DNA from: Roseovarius sp. MMSF_3350 | GTDB taxonomy: Bacteria; Pseudomonadota; Alphaproteobacteria; Rhodobacterales; Rhodobacteraceae | DNA length: 64,000 bases | NCBI RefSeq assembly: GCF_030733425.1 | Contig: NZ_JASHIZ010000012.1 | Span: 62,001-126,000 of the forward strand | Direction: 5' to 3' | Part shown: positions 44,347-53,186 of the stretch, one piece after another | Layout of the letters: every line of letters starts with the position of its first letter | How positions within the stretch are numbered: the stretch's first letter is position 1 | The notes under the pieces: model-generated | What the model saw: only the letters and a program-made list of their open reading frames with translations | Databases searched by the model: none | What the model was told of the DNA's origin: nothing | Translations under genes and position numbers: made by a program

Positions 44347-45779
44347 AGCAGCACCACCGCCGCAAGGCCAAGGAATGCAAAAAACCCGACCACATCCGTC
44401 ACTGTCGTCACGAACGCGCCCGAGGCCAGCGCCGGGTCCACGCCCACCCGGTCAAGCACGACCGGAATGACCGTGCCCGCCAACCCGGCCATCACCAGGT
44501 TGATCACCATCGCCGCGCCTATGACATAGCCCAGTTCCGGCCCGCCGAACCACAGCACGCCCACGATTCCCATCACCACGGCAAAGATCACCCCGTTGAC
44601 CAGCCCCACGAGCACCTCGCGCCGGATGAACCGCCACACGTTCGATCCCGTAAGATCCTTCGTCGCGATCGCCCGCACCGCCACGGTCAGGCTCTGCGTC
44701 CCCGCATTGCCGCCCATCGACGCCACGATCGGCATCAAAACCGCCAGCGCCACGATCTGCGCGATCGCCGCCTCGAACTGCGCGATCACCAAGGACGCCA
44801 GGATCGCCGTCACCAGGTTCACCGCCAGCCACGGGAACCGCCGCTTCGTCGTGCTGATCACCCGGTCGCTCAAGCTGCCTTCCTCGCTCACACCGGCCAG
44901 CCGCAGGATGTCTTCCTCGTGTTCTTCGTCCAGCACCGCCATGGCGTCGTCGATGGTGATCACGCCCACCAGCCGCTCGTCCTCGTCCACCACGGGCGCG
45001 GAAATCAGGTGATACTGGTTGAACGCATACGCGACGTCGCCCTCGTACTGCTCGGCGGGGATGACGTGAAACGTGTCCTCCACCAACGAGCTCAGCATCA
45101 CCTCGCGCCGCGACGCCATCAGCTTGCCCAGGGTCACGTTGCCCACGGGTTTCAGCCGCGGGTCCACCAGCACGATGTGATAGAACTGGTCCGGCAGGTC
45201 GTCCTGGTTGCGCAGGTAATCGATCGCCTCGCCCACGTTCCAGTGCTCGGGCGCCATCACCACCTCGCGCTGCATCAGGCGCCCGGCGGAGTACTCGGGA
45301 TAGCTCAGCGACTGCTGCACCAGCGTCCGGTCGCTGTCCTCCAGCACGCCCAGGATCGCCGCGGCCCGCTCTTCCTCCAGATCCTCGACCAGGTCGACCA
45401 CGTCGTCCGATTCCAGGTCGCGCACCGCGTTGGTCAGAACCTCCGGCGCCAGGATCGAGATCACCTCCTCGCGGATCGACTCGTCCAGTTCCGTCAGCAC
45501 GTCGCCCTCGAACTCGTGCCCGTAAAGCTCGATCAGACGGCGGCGGTCGAAGGAATTGATCTGTTCCAGAAGGTCGGCGATGTCGGCGGGGTGGAACGGC
45601 TCCAGTTCCTGCCACAGCATCGCCTGGTCGCCGATATCGACCGCATACATTATCCGGCCCACGGATTTCTGATTCAGAACATAGGCGCTGTCCTCGCGCT
45701 CCGGTTCCCGCTCGGGTTCGGGAACCTGCACGGATTCGCGCTCATCGGTCACGTCGTCCTGCTGCTTTTCCTCGGTCAT
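44343..45779 (-). CDS. mgtE: MgtE family magnesium transporter
   Basis: A 478-aa Mg2+ channel. Cytoplasmic N domain (LWQELEPFHPADIADLLEQINSFDRRRLIELYG), two CBS domains (around YEYSAGRLMQREVVMAPEHWNVGEAIDYLR-type and YEGDVAYAFNQYHLISAPVVDEDERLVGVITIDDAM), then five membrane helices with MPIVASMGGNAGTQSLTVAVRAIA and TTVTDVVGFFAFLGLA near the pore. The N-terminal ~40 residues are acidic. The ATG at 45779 begins MTEEKQQ. It heads the run fthC, osmC, phosphoesterase, DMT, SLC13. Confidence 0.95.
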   Translation of the reverse strand: MTEEKQQDDVTDERESVQVPEPEREPEREDSAYVLNQKSVGRIMYAVDIGDQAMLWQELEPFHPADIADLLEQINSFDRRRLIELYGHEFEGDVLTELDESIREEVISILAPEVLTNAVRDLESDDVVDLVEDLEEERAAAILGVLEDSDRTLVQQSLSYPEYSAGRLMQREVVMAPEHWNVGEAIDYLRNQDDLPDQFYHIVLVDPRLKPVGNVTLGKLMASRREVMLSSLVEDTFHVIPAEQYEGDVAYAFNQYHLISAPVVDEDERLVGVITIDDAMAVLDEEHEEDILRLAGVSEEGSLSDRVISTTKRRFPWLAVNLVTAILASLVIAQFEAAIAQIVALAVLMPIVASMGGNAGTQSLTVAVRAIATKDLTGSNVWRFIRREVLVGLVNGVIFAVVMGIVGVLWFGGPELGYVIGAAMVINLVMAGLAGTVIPVVLDRVGVDPALASGAFVTTVTDVVGFFAFLGLAAVVLL

Positions 45780-45908
45780 CGCGCGCTCCCCGGTTTCGGA
45801 CTTTATGTAGGACAAAGCGCGGGCAAATCACAACGCGATATGCAGGATTTACGCCACCGTCCGCGACTTCTATCCTGCCGCCGACCGGCAGCAAGGACCC
45901 AGCCCCGC

Positions 45909-47195
45909 ATGATCCCCCCGCGCATCCTGACCGGACAGGTCCTCTGCTTCACCCGATCCCCGCTCGAGGGTGACCCGGCCACCGCCGCCCGCATCGACGA
46001 GGCGGTCCTGATCGAGAACGGCCACATCACCCGCACCGGCGCCCTCTCCGAGCTGCGCGCCGCCGCCCCGCAGGCTAAAATCGAGCGCTACGATGGCCAT
46101 CTCATCTCGTCCGGCTTCATCGACGCCCACGCGCACTACCCCCAGACCGGCATCATCGCCAGCTGGGGCAAACGCCTGCGCGACTGGCTGGAAACCTACA
46201 CGTTTCCCGAGGAAATTCGCCTTGCCGATCCCGCCTATGCCCGCGATATCGCCAACCGCCACCTCGACCTGACACTGGCCAACGGCACCACCACCGTGGC
46301 GACGTTCTGCACCTCCCACGCACACAGCGTGGACGCCTTTTTTCAGGCCGCGCAGACCCGCAACCTTCGCGCCGTGGCGGGCAAGACCTGCATGGACCGC
46401 AACGCGCCCGCCGCCCTGCTGGACACCGCCCAGTCGGGCCACGACGACAGCGCCAGGCTCATAGCCCGCTGGCACGGTACCGGCCGGCTCACCTACGCCA
46501 TCACACCACGCTTCTCTCCCACCTCGACGCCCGACCAACTCGCCGCCCTCGGCGCGCTCTGGGCCGAACACCCCACCTGCCTTATGCAAACGCATCTATC
46601 AGAGCAGGTCGAAGAGATCGCTTGGGTCAAATCCCTCTACCCGGACGCGCGCGACTATCTGGACACCTACGAAATCCATGGCCTTCTCGGCGCCCGCGGC
46701 CTCTACGGGCACGCCGTCCACCTCACTCCCCGCGAGCGCGCCCGCCTGGCCGAAGTCGGCGCGGCGCTCATCCACTGCCCCACCTCCAACACCTTCATCG
46801 GCTCCGGGCTGTTCGACCTGGCCGCGCGCATCGCTGACGGCCACCGCGTGGGTCTCGCCACCGACACCGGCGGCGGCTCCTCGTTTTCCATGCTCCGCAC
46901 CATGGCGGCGGCCTACGAGATCGGCCAACTGACCGGCACCGCCCTGCACCCCGCCCAGCTCTGGTGGCTGGCCACGGCGGGCAGCGCCGACGCCCTGCAC
47001 ATGTCAGACCGCATCGGCACCATCTCCCCGGGGATGGAGGCCGATCTCGTCGCAGTAAACCTCGCGTCCACTTCGGCAATTGCCCAGCGCGCGGGCACCG
47101 CAGAGGATGTATGGCAGGCGCTCTTTCCGACGATCATGATGGGCGACGACCGCGCCATCGCACAGGTCTGGATCTTGGGAGAACCGCAATCGTAG
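45909..47195 (+). CDS. guaD: Guanine deaminase
   Basis: A 428-aa amidohydrolase that turns guanine into xanthine. Metal ligands are visible: SGFIDAHAHYPQTGII (HxH), QTHLSEQVEEI, GHAVHLTPRER and LATDTGGGSSFSMLRTMAAAYEI (Asp), with the guanine-binding CPTSNTFIGSGLFDL between. It is of full length and is the last host gene before the mobile element. A GTAGGG palindrome lies at its stop codon. Confidence 0.94.
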   Translation: MIPPRILTGQVLCFTRSPLEGDPATAARIDEAVLIENGHITRTGALSELRAAAPQAKIERYDGHLISSGFIDAHAHYPQTGIIASWGKRLRDWLETYTFPEEIRLADPAYARDIANRHLDLTLANGTTTVATFCTSHAHSVDAFFQAAQTRNLRAVAGKTCMDRNAPAALLDTAQSGHDDSARLIARWHGTGRLTYAITPRFSPTSTPDQLAALGALWAEHPTCLMQTHLSEQVEEIAWVKSLYPDARDYLDTYEIHGLLGARGLYGHAVHLTPRERARLAEVGAALIHCPTSNTFIGSGLFDLAARIADGHRVGLATDTGGGSSFSMLRTMAAAYEIGQLTGTALHPAQLWWLATAGSADALHMSDRIGTISPGMEADLVAVNLASTSAIAQRAGTAEDVWQALFPTIMMGDDRAIAQVWILGEPQS

Positions 47196-47213
47196 GGTGC
47201 GGTTCAACCCCAC
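47193..47213. repeat. REP-like GTAGGG palindrome at the guaD stop
   Basis: GTAGGGTGCGGTTCAACCCCACC-like palindrome, partly degenerate, next to the guaD stop codon and just before the composition drops toward the mobile element. Related copies are at 32955 and 62075. Confidence 0.5.
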
Positions 47214-47444
47214 CGTTCCGGCGCCAGCCGGTAAAGGAAAATGCCTGGTGCTGAACCACCCCGGATTCAGCGCACCGCCCTGTCGCATCGCGGAAATTGG
47301 TGCAGCAACACCGATTAATTTAGAACAGTTTGATTTCGAAAATCTGTTCCAAGAATTGCATGATTGGGAGCTTGTTCTCAACGCTGATCAGGAAGTTGCC
47401 CACAGGCTTCGCTGCTTCGACGATGATCAAGAGACGGATGAGCA

Positions 47445-47481
47445 AAAGACAGATGAAAGCACGAAAGATACACCTGTCTTT
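47445..47481. other. Candidate origin of transfer (oriT)
   Basis: Inverted repeat AAAGACAG (47445-47452) and CTGTCTTT (47474-47481) with a 21-base spacer, 23 bases before mobC. oriT sites usually lie in this position. The nick site is not identified. The rest of the 47196-47504 gap holds the GTAGGG palindrome, a GGTGCTGAA/TTCAGC imperfect hairpin near 47250-47280, and no supported gene. Confidence 0.45.
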
Positions 47482-47504
47482 CAGACGCGCAGGGGGCCAC
47501 GCCG

Positions 47505-47861
47505 ATGAGCCGCCCTGCCCCATTTTCATTGCGTTTGACCGATGAAGAACGCCAGAAACTTGAAGCGCAGGCCGGTGCGATGCCGTTGGCCTCCTACATC
47601 AAGTCTGTCGTTCTCACTGATGACGCCCCGCGCTATCGCAAGCGGCGAAAACCGCCTGTCGCCGAGCAAAGGTTCTTAGCCGAGATACTGGCGCGTCTGG
47701 GTCACTCGCGTACGGCCAATAACCTCAATCAGATCGCCAAGCATCTGAACCAGGGCACGCTGATGATTGATGAAGAGCTAGAGCGTGATCTGCAACAAGC
47801 CGTGGTCGATGTGGCATGGATGCGGGCGACATTGATGGAAGCCTTGGGGATCAAGCCATGA
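47505..47861 (+). CDS. mobC: MobC-like relaxosome accessory protein
   Basis: A 118-aa protein with an N-terminal ribbon-helix-helix look (APFSLRLTDEERQKLEAQAGAMPLASYIKSVVL) and the MobC helix GHSRTANNLNQIAKHLNQGTL. Such proteins bind and open oriT for the relaxase. The stop overlaps the relaxase start (ATGA). The region is lower in GC than the host genes. Confidence 0.88.
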   Translation: MSRPAPFSLRLTDEERQKLEAQAGAMPLASYIKSVVLTDDAPRYRKRRKPPVAEQRFLAEILARLGHSRTANNLNQIAKHLNQGTLMIDEELERDLQQAVVDVAWMRATLMEALGIKP

Positions 47862-49141
47862 TCCTAGTTGGATCGCAACGCTCCGGTGCAATCGCTTTGG
47901 CCAATCACCTGATGAATGAACGAGACAATGACCATGTCACGCTCGTAGAGCTACGCGGTTTTATAGCGGATGATCTGCATGGGGCGCTCAAAGAAGCTCA
48001 TGCGATATCAAAGGCGACGAAATGTACGCAGTATCTGTTCTCGCTGAGCCTCAACCCACCGGCAGATCAGGACGTGCCGGAACAGGCGTTTCATGATGCG
48101 GCAGATGGTATCGAGAACAAACTCGGATTAGAGAGTCAGCCACGTGCCATCGTTTTTCATGAGAAGGAAGGGCGTCGCCACGCGCACGTCGTCTGGTCTC
48201 GCATAAACGTTGAGACCATGACCGCTATCAATCTACCGCACTATAAGACAAAGCTCCGCGACATGGCTCGTGGGCTTTTTCTAGATTACGGCTGGAACTT
48301 GCCGGATGGCTTGGCGACCTATGGGAACAAGAACCCGCTCAACTTCACTTTGTCGGAGTGGCAACAGGCAAAACGGCAAAAGCTTGACCCACGCGAAATC
48401 AAGCAGGCGTTTCTAAAGGCCTGGGAAAATTCTGATAGCCTGAGCGGTTATAGGAATGCCCTCGAAGAACGTGGGTATTTTCTCGCTCGTGGAGACCGGC
48501 GCGGCTTTGTCGCGCTGGACTTTGACGGAAACACCTACGCAGTTGCCAAGTGGTCAGGTGTCAAAGCCAAAGATGTGAAAACCAAACTTGGCTCGCCAGA
48601 CAATCTGCCATCGGTCGATACAGTAAAGCAAAGCATTCGGACACGGCTCTCGCATCACCTCCGGGATTTCATTGCCGAAACCAAACAACGCCATGTCAGC
48701 GAGCTTAGACCTATGCTGCAAGATCGCGACAATCTTGTTCAATCGCAACGTATCGAACGTCAGCGCATGAAAGACGGGCAAGCTGAACGTTGGCTGCGAG
48801 AGGCTAAAGAAAGACAAGAGCGCTTTAACACTGGCCTGCGAGGTGTCGTGGACCGGCTGACAGGCAAACGCCGAGACATTGGGACGCAAAATATCCAAGA
48901 GGCACTCGCCTGCCATAGACGGGATCAATCGCAACGAGACCGCATGGCGCTTGCACACATTAAAGAGCGACAGATCATGATGCGCGATATGAATGCGCTT
49001 AAGGCCCAACAGCAAAGAGAAAGGCGGGCTTTGGCACAAGATATCCGCAATCACTTGAGGCTCGTGCAAGGCTTCCAAAAACGCCTGGAGTCGACATGCC
49101 AAAAGAGAACACGTGATCGTGGTCCAAGCCTAACGCCGTGA
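47858..49141 (+). CDS. Relaxase/mobilization nuclease (VirD2-like)
   Basis: A 427-aa DNA strand transferase for mobilization. The N-terminal ~130 residues have the relaxase fold with metal-binding histidines in AIVFHEKEGRRHAHVVWSRIN (H..E....H.H). Candidate tyrosines, such as the one in TKCTQYLFSLSL, are not certain. Residues ~250-420 are basic and coiled-coil-like (RQRMKDGQAERWLREAKERQERF). It is shorter than many plasmid relaxases and has no primase or helicase part. It would nick at the candidate oriT upstream. Confidence 0.88.
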   Translation: MILVGSQRSGAIALANHLMNERDNDHVTLVELRGFIADDLHGALKEAHAISKATKCTQYLFSLSLNPPADQDVPEQAFHDAADGIENKLGLESQPRAIVFHEKEGRRHAHVVWSRINVETMTAINLPHYKTKLRDMARGLFLDYGWNLPDGLATYGNKNPLNFTLSEWQQAKRQKLDPREIKQAFLKAWENSDSLSGYRNALEERGYFLARGDRRGFVALDFDGNTYAVAKWSGVKAKDVKTKLGSPDNLPSVDTVKQSIRTRLSHHLRDFIAETKQRHVSELRPMLQDRDNLVQSQRIERQRMKDGQAERWLREAKERQERFNTGLRGVVDRLTGKRRDIGTQNIQEALACHRRDQSQRDRMALAHIKERQIMMRDMNALKAQQQRERRALAQDIRNHLRLVQGFQKRLESTCQKRTRDRGPSLTP

Positions 49142-49194
49142 GCTAAGGATATGAAAGAATGTAAAAACCCAAAATTTTTTGGTATACTTTTACA

Positions 49195-49521
49195 ATGGAG
49201 AGCGAAAAATGGTGGGACTACTTCGATGAAGAACCCTACGAGAAAGTTGGTCGAAAAATCAAAGGCGTGTTCGAACACGAAATGACCGTCTGTCTTGCCA
49301 GAATTTCATGGGCGTACCTAGATTGGCTCGAAGAAAACAGTGGAGCTAAAATCTGGAAGTTCTTTATTGATAACGAGCTTGCTCACCGTCCAGATATGAC
49401 GAATTTCGATGATTGGATGGAACAAGCAGTGTACGGCACCTTCCTTCGTCGTGAAAAACGCGGTGAACCACGCCCTCCATGGTGCCCACCTGCTGATCCT
49501 AAAGATTTCGTCTTCATCTAA
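49195..49521 (+). CDS. Hypothetical acidic/aromatic protein of the mobile element
   Basis: A 108-aa protein starting MESEKWWDYFDEEPYEKVGR, rich in Trp and acidic residues, with a Pro-rich end (EPRPPWCPPADPKDF). I do not recognise it. A TATACT box at 49183-49188 lies only seven bases before the ATG and no ribosome site is present, so the transcript may be leaderless. It follows the relaxase. Confidence 0.6.
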   Translation: MESEKWWDYFDEEPYEKVGRKIKGVFEHEMTVCLARISWAYLDWLEENSGAKIWKFFIDNELAHRPDMTNFDDWMEQAVYGTFLRREKRGEPRPPWCPPADPKDFVFI

Positions 49522-49569
49522 ACGCAAATTGATACTACTCCCCCAGAAGTCACCAATGAGGTCGACGAA

Positions 49570-50043
49570 GTGTCTGACGAAGACAAAAAGAAAGCGAATG
49601 CGGAGCCAAAGCTGAAACCGGCAGACGGAGTTGACAGCTCACTACCTCCCGCCGGTCATATTGGACGCAAGGTCTCGGGACCATCGGTACCCGGTCTCGG
49701 CACCAGTACGAGAGTTGTTCACCTGACGTTGGAGGTTGAGACTGAAGCATCGGATCAATACCCAGAACCCACTCCTGAAGAAAAGCGTGCTGCGTATTTG
49801 GAGGGTCTGCCAGAAGACACCGTATTCGTCGTCGAAACGGGGGATGAAGCCATAGATCAGGAGTGCGCCGAACGGGGCGAGGTTGTGGTCTCCGAAGACG
49901 AGAAAACTGCACTGCAAGCCGCGAAGGAAACCGCTTCCAAGGATGAAATTTCCGCCAGTGACTTTGCAAAAGCGTTCAAACGTGCCGCTGCGAGAAGCGC
50001 CGAGCTTGACCACGACAAGTCCAAAGGACCTGACCTAGAGTAG
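49570..50043 (+). CDS. Hypothetical acidic, probably disordered protein
   Basis: A 157-aa acidic protein that begins with a GTG codon (MSDEDKKKANAEPKLKPADG). It is low in hydrophobic residues, with repeated Glu/Lys stretches (PEPTPEEKRAAYLEGLPEDTVFVVETGDEAIDQECAERGEVV). Its 3' end overlaps the convergent membrane-protein gene by nine bases. The start is uncertain. It has no recognised domain. Confidence 0.5.
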   Translation: MSDEDKKKANAEPKLKPADGVDSSLPPAGHIGRKVSGPSVPGLGTSTRVVHLTLEVETEASDQYPEPTPEEKRAAYLEGLPEDTVFVVETGDEAIDQECAERGEVVVSEDEKTALQAAKETASKDEISASDFAKAFKRAAARSAELDHDKSKGPDLE

Positions 50044-50997
50044 CTCGATTTTGCGACCTGCCGCGGGATCATGAACACGTTTCGGCGGCGCACCAACGCT
50101 GCTGATGATCTCGTTCAACCAAATCACGATCTCATTGGCATGATAGCTATTGACCATGTATTTGAGGTCTTCACCCCAAGCGCCGTATGCCAAGCGTAGT
50201 CTTGAAACCCCAAAGCGATCATCCGTAATATTCGCTTTTAATTCTGCGGTTTTCGACTTGTAGCCCACCAGCAATCCGCCAGCAAAGGTGCGATCAAAAA
50301 GAGCGTCACCATAGCGAATAGTGTTCGGTGTGATCGTCACTTCAACCTTTGGTCTATTCGCAAAGTAGCTCCAGATTGCAGCTGTAATCAGTAGGCCAAA
50401 CATTACAACGCTTCCCCAGATACTTGCATAAATGGCTGGTTCCGCTTCAAACTCGTACCAAGGCAGCGAGTTTTCATAGACCTTAAAGCCAATCAAGGCT
50501 CCTAAAGGCATTAACAGGAACGCCAGCACAGAAAGTGTCAGCGGGGCGAACCAGCACCAAAAGTGGATCACTGATTGAACCCGTACAACGGCCTTTTCTT
50601 CTGTCATCGAAACAAGAGAGGTGCCGACTGGAGACGTTCGAGGCTCAATCGCACCAACCAAGGACTCTTTTTCCCGTTCGCTGGCGGTGCTTGTGATCGG
50701 TTCTTCGGTTTCGGTGACCAGTGCCGCTTGCGCCTTTGCCTTTTGGTCCGAGAGATCATCGCGTTTGGAGGAACGCGCTTCGTTTCCGTAGAACCAGGCC
50801 AGCCTTTTGACGCGTGATGCCGCCCAGAATGTGATTGGGAAGGAGGCAAGAAATATAACTGGCCCCGTCCGGAATAACCCGTCGATTAGTCCACCTAAAA
50901 GAAATCCCGCCAACACCAAGCCAGCTGCGGTCCCGGTTGTTTCGAGCGGCCTTTGGCTCAGGTTTCGGCCCAGGCGAAAGAGAAAACCTTGCATCAT
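50035..50997 (-). CDS. Membrane protein translated with the coupling protein
   Basis: A 320-aa protein with two helix pairs: TTGTAAGLVLAGFLLGGLIDGL and VIFLASFPITFW near the N-terminus, then a charged loop, and FWCWFAPLTLSVLAFLLMPLGALIGF and SIWGSVVMFGLLITAAIWSYF. A C-terminal cytoplasmic domain of ~110 residues follows (VEVTITPNTIRYGDALFDRTFAGGLLVGYKSKTAEL). It overlaps the traG stop (ATGA). I do not recognise the family. Because the adjacent coupling ATPase lacks membrane anchors, this protein may supply them. Confidence 0.7.
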   Translation of the reverse strand: MMQGFLFRLGRNLSQRPLETTGTAAGLVLAGFLLGGLIDGLFRTGPVIFLASFPITFWAASRVKRLAWFYGNEARSSKRDDLSDQKAKAQAALVTETEEPITSTASEREKESLVGAIEPRTSPVGTSLVSMTEEKAVVRVQSVIHFWCWFAPLTLSVLAFLLMPLGALIGFKVYENSLPWYEFEAEPAIYASIWGSVVMFGLLITAAIWSYFANRPKVEVTITPNTIRYGDALFDRTFAGGLLVGYKSKTAELKANITDDRFGVSRLRLAYGAWGEDLKYMVNSYHANEIVIWLNEIISSVGAPPKRVHDPAAGRKIELL

Positions 50998-52511
50998 GGC
51001 TTTGACCTCATGTCATCGAAGCTCTTATCCGTATAGGGCACGCGCTTCAGGAAGATCGGACTGACCCCCGGATAGATGATCAGCTGGTTGCCGGATTGCC
51101 GAGAGAAGAATGCCGCCACTTCGTCAGGCATGAGCAACGGCGTACCGTCGATACTCCGCGATTGACCTGTAAAGCCGGTTGCCGCTTGCTGAACACTCTG
51201 CTCGCTTTGCGAGATTTTGAGCATGGCGGACTGCCCCAACCGCTCGGAGATGTATTTGAGCGACCCCATGTCGTTGAGGCCGAATGTCTGGAAGATAGAG
51301 GCATTGCCGAGGAATGTCTCCCAACGGTCGCCGTAGATATCCTTCATTTGGGATAAGTCTTGAAAGAAGGACCAGATGCGTACGCCAAATCCTGCAATTA
51401 ACCCGGCGGCGGTTTCCAAAGCCTTCATGTGTCCCAGTACGTGCATCTCATCGAGGATCATCAGGGCCGGTGTCTCAGGGACTTGCGGGTTCACCTCAAT
51501 CGCATTCATCAATCGGTTAATGAAGAGACGAAAGAAGCGCGCGTGTCTGTGCAGCCTGCCTGCGGGAAGGCATAGATATACGGATTGCCCGCCCATCTTC
51601 CACGTTTGAAGATCGGGCGTCCGTGTACCTCCTGCCAACGTTCGTGTCATAGGCGGCGATGAGATAAACCCGATCTGGTTTTGGATCGTGGACATGACAC
51701 TGCCAAACTCACGATCCCCAAGGCTCAGCAGCATCGAAGCTGCCTCATAAGGAATGCCGTAGGCAAAATCGGGGCGCGCCGCCATCAATCCGTTCAGCTC
51801 ATCAAAACTTAGATTCGGATCATTCACATCCGGGATCGATCCGTCCTTATACTTGTTGGGATCAACAGGAACGCGCGGCGCAAAGATCAGTCTTTTGACT
51901 TCATTCAGTGACTTGTCCTGGATCGCGGTATAAGCAACGACAAAAGCGATGTATCCCCGCAAGGTGAGACGCGCCGCATCATAGAAATAACGGTTGTTGC
52001 TACCACCCTCTTCGACAACCAAAGCATCGGCAATCGCATCACATTCATCTATGAAGTCGTCACTGTCCGGATCAAGGCCAGCAAGAGGATTGAATCCGGC
52101 GCGGTACGCATCATCGACATTGGCGACACCGAACGGATCAATGACACAAATGTCCTGACCCATGCCGCCCTGGTCTATACCTCGCCCTTTCCCGCGTCGC
52201 TCTGCTGTCAGCGTCGCGTTCTCGCCCTTTGGGTCGAGCACCAGAACGGAACCCGGATAGAGGAAAAGGTTCGGTATTATCGACGACGTCCCCTTACCCG
52301 TCCGCGATCCGGCGATGGTCAACAGATGGCGGTTGTCGCTCAAGCCAATAGCTTTGTTGTTGGCAGCGCCGAGAAAGACTTTACCTGTCTCGTAAGCCCA
52401 ATTCGGATGAGAGCTGAGCTCTTCTGGATCAACCCAGAGTGCACGAGGCGCTGTGTCTTCTGAGCTGTCTGTGCTTGGTAGACCGCGCGGGAGGTTGTCG
52501 AAGGTAATCAT
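50994..52511 (-). CDS. traG: Type IV coupling protein (TraG/VirD4-like) lacking N-terminal membrane segments
   Basis: A 505-aa FtsK/VirD4-type ATPase that brings the relaxosome to a type IV secretion channel. Walker A is IAGSRTGKGTSSIIPNLF, with VLVLDPKGENATLTAERR, Walker B PALMILDEMHVLGHMKALET and the FQDLSQMKDIYG block. VirD4 proteins usually begin with two transmembrane helices. Here the N-terminus MITFDNLPRGLPSTDSSED is soluble and leads straight into the ATPase domain. No mating-pair genes are nearby, so it must use a helper's channel. Confidence 0.9.
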   Translation of the reverse strand: MITFDNLPRGLPSTDSSEDTAPRALWVDPEELSSHPNWAYETGKVFLGAANNKAIGLSDNRHLLTIAGSRTGKGTSSIIPNLFLYPGSVLVLDPKGENATLTAERRGKGRGIDQGGMGQDICVIDPFGVANVDDAYRAGFNPLAGLDPDSDDFIDECDAIADALVVEEGGSNNRYFYDAARLTLRGYIAFVVAYTAIQDKSLNEVKRLIFAPRVPVDPNKYKDGSIPDVNDPNLSFDELNGLMAARPDFAYGIPYEAASMLLSLGDREFGSVMSTIQNQIGFISSPPMTRTLAGGTRTPDLQTWKMGGQSVYLCLPAGRLHRHARFFRLFINRLMNAIEVNPQVPETPALMILDEMHVLGHMKALETAAGLIAGFGVRIWSFFQDLSQMKDIYGDRWETFLGNASIFQTFGLNDMGSLKYISERLGQSAMLKISQSEQSVQQAATGFTGQSRSIDGTPLLMPDEVAAFFSRQSGNQLIIYPGVSPIFLKRVPYTDKSFDDMRSKP

Positions 52512-52597
52512 TTGTGCGTGCCTAGTTGCGTGTTGATATACAAAGGGCGGCAAGTGAATGCACCGCCGCCCTCAATTTTGGGGTTTGGTGTCGGGCC

Positions 52598-52891
52598 TCA
52601 CATCGCCAACAGGGGCAAGAGCAATATGCCGAGAATGAACAGCAACGCGAGGATTGTTCCGCCATTGGTCGAGCCGCCACCACTGGTGGAGTAACCGCTA
52701 GGTGTGGTCACGGGCGTTTTTCGGGGCCGCGCAGCTTGCCCTGCTGCAAATGCAGAATGTTGATGCGTGAACTGGCCATATGTCCCGCCATTCAAGCCAG
52801 AAATATAGGCGCTAGTCGCGTCAATTTTTGGGCGAGTGTAGATACCGTCCGTCTCCATGTTGGAATAGATGGGGTCTTGTTTCCATGCCAT
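52598..52891 (-). CDS. Small C-terminally anchored membrane protein
   Basis: A 97-aa protein starting MAWKQDPIYSNMETDGIYTR. It has a polar N-terminal part, a Gly/Ser/Thr linker (SGYSTSGGGSTNGG) and one C-terminal hydrophobic helix TILALLFILGILLLPLLAM, a tail-anchor arrangement. It lies between the 47-aa gene and traG on the same strand and probably belongs to the mobilization operon. The family is not recognised. Confidence 0.65.
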   Translation of the reverse strand: MAWKQDPIYSNMETDGIYTRPKIDATSAYISGLNGGTYGQFTHQHSAFAAGQAARPRKTPVTTPSGYSTSGGGSTNGGTILALLFILGILLLPLLAM

Positions 52892-52949
52892 TTTGATCTC
52901 CAATTTCTTGAGTGCGCGGCGGGGTCTCCCGCCGCGCGATGAAAGCAGC

Positions 52950-53093
52950 TTACTTGCTACCCGACTGGCCCCTGCGGACTGCTGCATCGATTGCGGCTTT
53001 GTCAACGTGGTGCAAGCCAGTCGTGTTCACGGTGCCACCTTGGGCACCGACTTGTTGAGCCTGCTGTAGCTGCTGTTTTGTGAGAGTGGTCAT
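52950..53093 (-). CDS. 47-aa glutamine-rich small protein
   Basis: A short gene of 47 codons (MTTLTKQQLQQAQQVGAQGG, ending RRGQSGSK) with AGGAG six bases before the ATG. Gln-rich and without a membrane segment, it is first in the run 47-aa, 97-aa, traG, membrane protein. It is too short for most gene finders. The function is unknown. Confidence 0.6.
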   Translation of the reverse strand: MTTLTKQQLQQAQQVGAQGGTVNTTGLHHVDKAAIDAAVRRGQSGSK

Positions 53094-53154
53094 GGAATGC
53101 TCCTTTGCTGTCTGAGCGTTGCTGGCGACTCGGACAGTAGGAGAACAATATTAT

Positions 53155-53186
53155 TACGTCAATAAAAAGTAAGAAATTTCTTACGC
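53155..53186 (-). terminator. AT-rich palindromic terminator of the cargo operon
   Basis: Perfect palindrome GTAAGAAA/TTTCTTAC (53168-53183) over the stop codon of the 344-aa gene, followed on the minus strand by TTTTTATT. The position and U-rich tail suggest termination, and it could also be an operator for the following mobilization operon. Confidence 0.6.

Noticed and set aside
43992..45908. Long plus-strand frame continuous with guanine deaminase, covering fthC and mgtE
   Set aside because: Only the part from 45909 is real (guanine deaminase); the upstream part is the shadow of mgtE and fthC and is low-complexity Arg/Pro/His.
47193..47213. Left attachment repeat matching the tRNA-Leu 3' end
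   Set aside because: Only about seven bases (GGTGCGG) agree with the tRNA end, and the stretch is better explained as a copy of the GTAGGG palindrome family.
53168..53183. Palindrome as an attachment site of the element
   Set aside because: It lies in the middle of the element over a stop codon and is followed by a U-rich run, which fits a terminator better.
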